Origin: Bacillus halotolerans
GTDB taxonomy: Bacteria > Bacillota > Bacilli > Bacillales > Bacillaceae
Assembly (NCBI RefSeq): GCF_001517105.1
Contig: NZ_LPVF01000013.1
Span: 124,001-188,000 of the forward strand
Direction of reading: 5' to 3'
DNA: 64,000 nucleotides
The notes beneath the pieces are model-generated. The model made no database searches and was not told where the DNA came from. It saw nothing but the letters and a program-made list of their open reading frames with translations. Position numbers and translations under genes: made by a program. Numbering within the stretch: position 1 is the stretch's first letter; every line of letters starts with the position of its first letter. This document shows positions 62,950 through 64,000 of the stretch, in pieces.

Positions 62950-63777
62950 ATGGAAAATCGTTACTCTGTACACCCTGAACAAGTAAAACGCTTTACAACC
63001 GAGGAGCTTCGCAGTCATTTTTTAATGGATACGTTATTTACGGAAAATAAGCTGACCATGTATTACTCCCATGAAGACCGTGTTGTGATCGGCGGTGCAG
63101 CACCCGGACAGAGCGAACTGAAGCTTGATGCCGGAGACTTTCTTAAAACGGACTTTTTTCTGGAACGGCGTGAAATCGGTATTATTAACGTCGGCCAGCC
63201 TGGTGCGGTTAAAGTCGGTGATGATGAATATGTGCTTCAAACAAAGGATTTTCTATATATCGGGATGGGCAATCGGGATGTAGCATTTAAAAGCCTGAAC
63301 GGAGAAACAGCAAAGTTTTACTTCGTCTCCTCGGGCGCGCATCAAAGCTATCCGACGCAAAAAGCCGCTCTTTCTGAACTGACACCGGACCGGCTCGGTG
63401 ACGCAGCAGCATCAAATGTAAGAAGCCTGTACAAAGTCATTCATCAAGATGGCATTCAAAGCTGTCAGCTGATGATGGGGATCACGATGCTGGACGAAAA
63501 CAATAACTGGAACACCATGCCGGCACACGTTCATGATCGCCGGATGGAGGCTTATCTCTACCTTGATCTTGAGAAGGATTCGAAGGTTTTTCACTTCATG
63601 GGTCAGCCGGATGAAACACGCCACCTTGTCGTCGGAAACGAGCAGGCTGTCCTTTCTCCTGCCTGGTCCATTCATTCTGGCGCAGGAACATCTAACTACA
63701 GTTTTGTATGGGCGATGGCTGGTGAAAACTACACATTTACGGACATGGATCTTGTGCCGATGGATGGGCTGAAATAA
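62950..63777 (+). CDS. kduI: KduI 4-deoxy-L-threo-5-hexosulose-uronate isomerase
   Basis: A 275-residue cupin isomerase that turns the pectin-derived DKI into 2,5-diketo-3-deoxygluconate. The zinc ligands are in NTMPAHVHDRRMEAYLYLDL (two His and a Glu near residues 195-205) and the later histidine in SPAWSIHSGAGTSNY. The start ATG follows AAGGGGGAAATCCA. It is followed after one base by kduD, which reduces its product to KDG for KdgK and KdgA. Confidence 0.96.
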   Translation: MENRYSVHPEQVKRFTTEELRSHFLMDTLFTENKLTMYYSHEDRVVIGGAAPGQSELKLDAGDFLKTDFFLERREIGIINVGQPGAVKVGDDEYVLQTKDFLYIGMGNRDVAFKSLNGETAKFYFVSSGAHQSYPTQKAALSELTPDRLGDAAASNVRSLYKVIHQDGIQSCQLMMGITMLDENNNWNTMPAHVHDRRMEAYLYLDLEKDSKVFHFMGQPDETRHLVVGNEQAVLSPAWSIHSGAGTSNYSFVWAMAGENYTFTDMDLVPMDGLK

Positions 63778-63778
63778 G

Positions 63779-64000
63779 ATGAGTTATCTGCAAGAGGCAT
63801 TTTCATTAGAAGGAAAAACGGCACTGGTGACAGGGCCGGGTACGGGAATCGGCCAAGGAATCGCCAAAGCGCTGGCAGGCGCCGGTGCTGATATTATCGG
63901 CACATCACATAAAAGCAGCCTCTCTGAAACACAGAAGCTTGTGGAACAAAAAGGCCGCACATTCACTTCCTTTACATTGGATATGAGTAAGCCTGATGCA
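63779..64000 (+). CDS. kduD: KduD 2-keto-3-deoxygluconate oxidoreductase, 5' part only
   Basis: The first 74 codons of a short-chain dehydrogenase, cut by the window edge; the family length is about 254. The NAD-binding motif TGPGTGIGQGIAKALAGAGA is near residue 18 (a GxxxGxG variant). It reduces 2,5-diketo-3-deoxygluconate to KDG. The ATG follows kduI by one base, so the two are coupled in one operon with the promoter at 62851. Confidence 0.94.
   Translation, partial: MSYLQEAFSLEGKTALVTGPGTGIGQGIAKALAGAGADIIGTSHKSSLSETQKLVEQKGRTFTSFTLDMSKPDA

Overview
The window reads as chromosomal DNA of a low-GC Gram-positive of the Bacillus subtilis group. Gene content, gene order and most protein lengths match what I recall of the B. 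subtilis 168 chromosome from mhqD (yodD) to kduD, but the sequence is not 168: codons and residues differ throughout, and the SP-beta prophage, which in 168 sits between the phy and msrB neighbourhoods, is absent. Names rest on recognition of protein sequence and synteny; no database was searched. I see no rRNA, tRNA, CRISPR array, insertion sequence or prophage gene.

Layout. 1-10.2 kb: quinone/thiol stress genes mhqED with an MhqR operator; a TnrA-boxed DUF3311-symporter pair (yodF); ctpA; yodH; the Gly/Tyr-rich yodI behind a sigma-K promoter; a frameshifted yodJ; deoD; yodL; the PAP2 phosphatase yodM; yozD, yodN and two small unnamed genes. 10.3-17.2 kb: yozE, then the minus-strand operon yodT-S-R-Q-P-kamA-yokU behind a sigma-E promoter, which looks like a mother-cell lysine/beta-lysine pathway. 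17.3-24.1 kb: a spore-surface block (YjcZ-like small protein, divergent cgeCDE and cgeAB, phytase phy, and an intact spsM that still carries the empty SP-beta attachment site). 24.1-31.1 kb: msrBA, ypoP, ypnP, ypmTSRQP and ilvA. 31.3-37.7 kb: yplP, yplQ, the thyB-dfrA-ypkP operon, ypjPQ, ypiP, brxA. 37.8-44.8 kb: ilvD, ypgR, ypgQ, bsaA, metA, ugtP. 45-49.6 kb: cspD, degR, ypzA, ypeQ, ypeP, ypdP, rnhA-like ypdQ, sspL, ypcP, a small sporulation-promoter gene and ypbS. 49.6-57.4 kb: the double dynamin dynA, the Fur-boxed micro-gene fbpC, the bcsA-ypbQ polyketide pair, and xpt-pbuX under a guanine riboswitch plus a PurR site. 57.4-64 kb: ypwA and the pectin/uronate genes kdgRKAT and kduID, the last one cut by the window edge.

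How the genes work together. Three clear themes appear: (1) sporulation, with sigma-E/K/G-type promoters in front of yodT, yodI, cgeC, cgeA, spsM, sspL and a 48-aa gene; (2) central metabolism with recognisable control sites (CodY at ilvD, TnrA at yodF, PurR and guanine at xpt, LacI/cre-type operators at kdgR and kduI); (3) redox and stress functions (mhqED, msrAB, brxA, bsaA, sco). The most unusual observations are the two one-base homopolymer frameshifts (yodJ and ypmT; each regains its expected length with one extra A), the empty SP-beta attB inside an unbroken spsM, YplP, a bacterial-enhancer-binding-like ATPase without the sigma-54 contact loop, a 34-35 bp tandem repeat between phy and spsM, and an 11-bp perfect hairpin at the predicted 5' end of the cspD mRNA. 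I did not find a wholly new multi-gene system.
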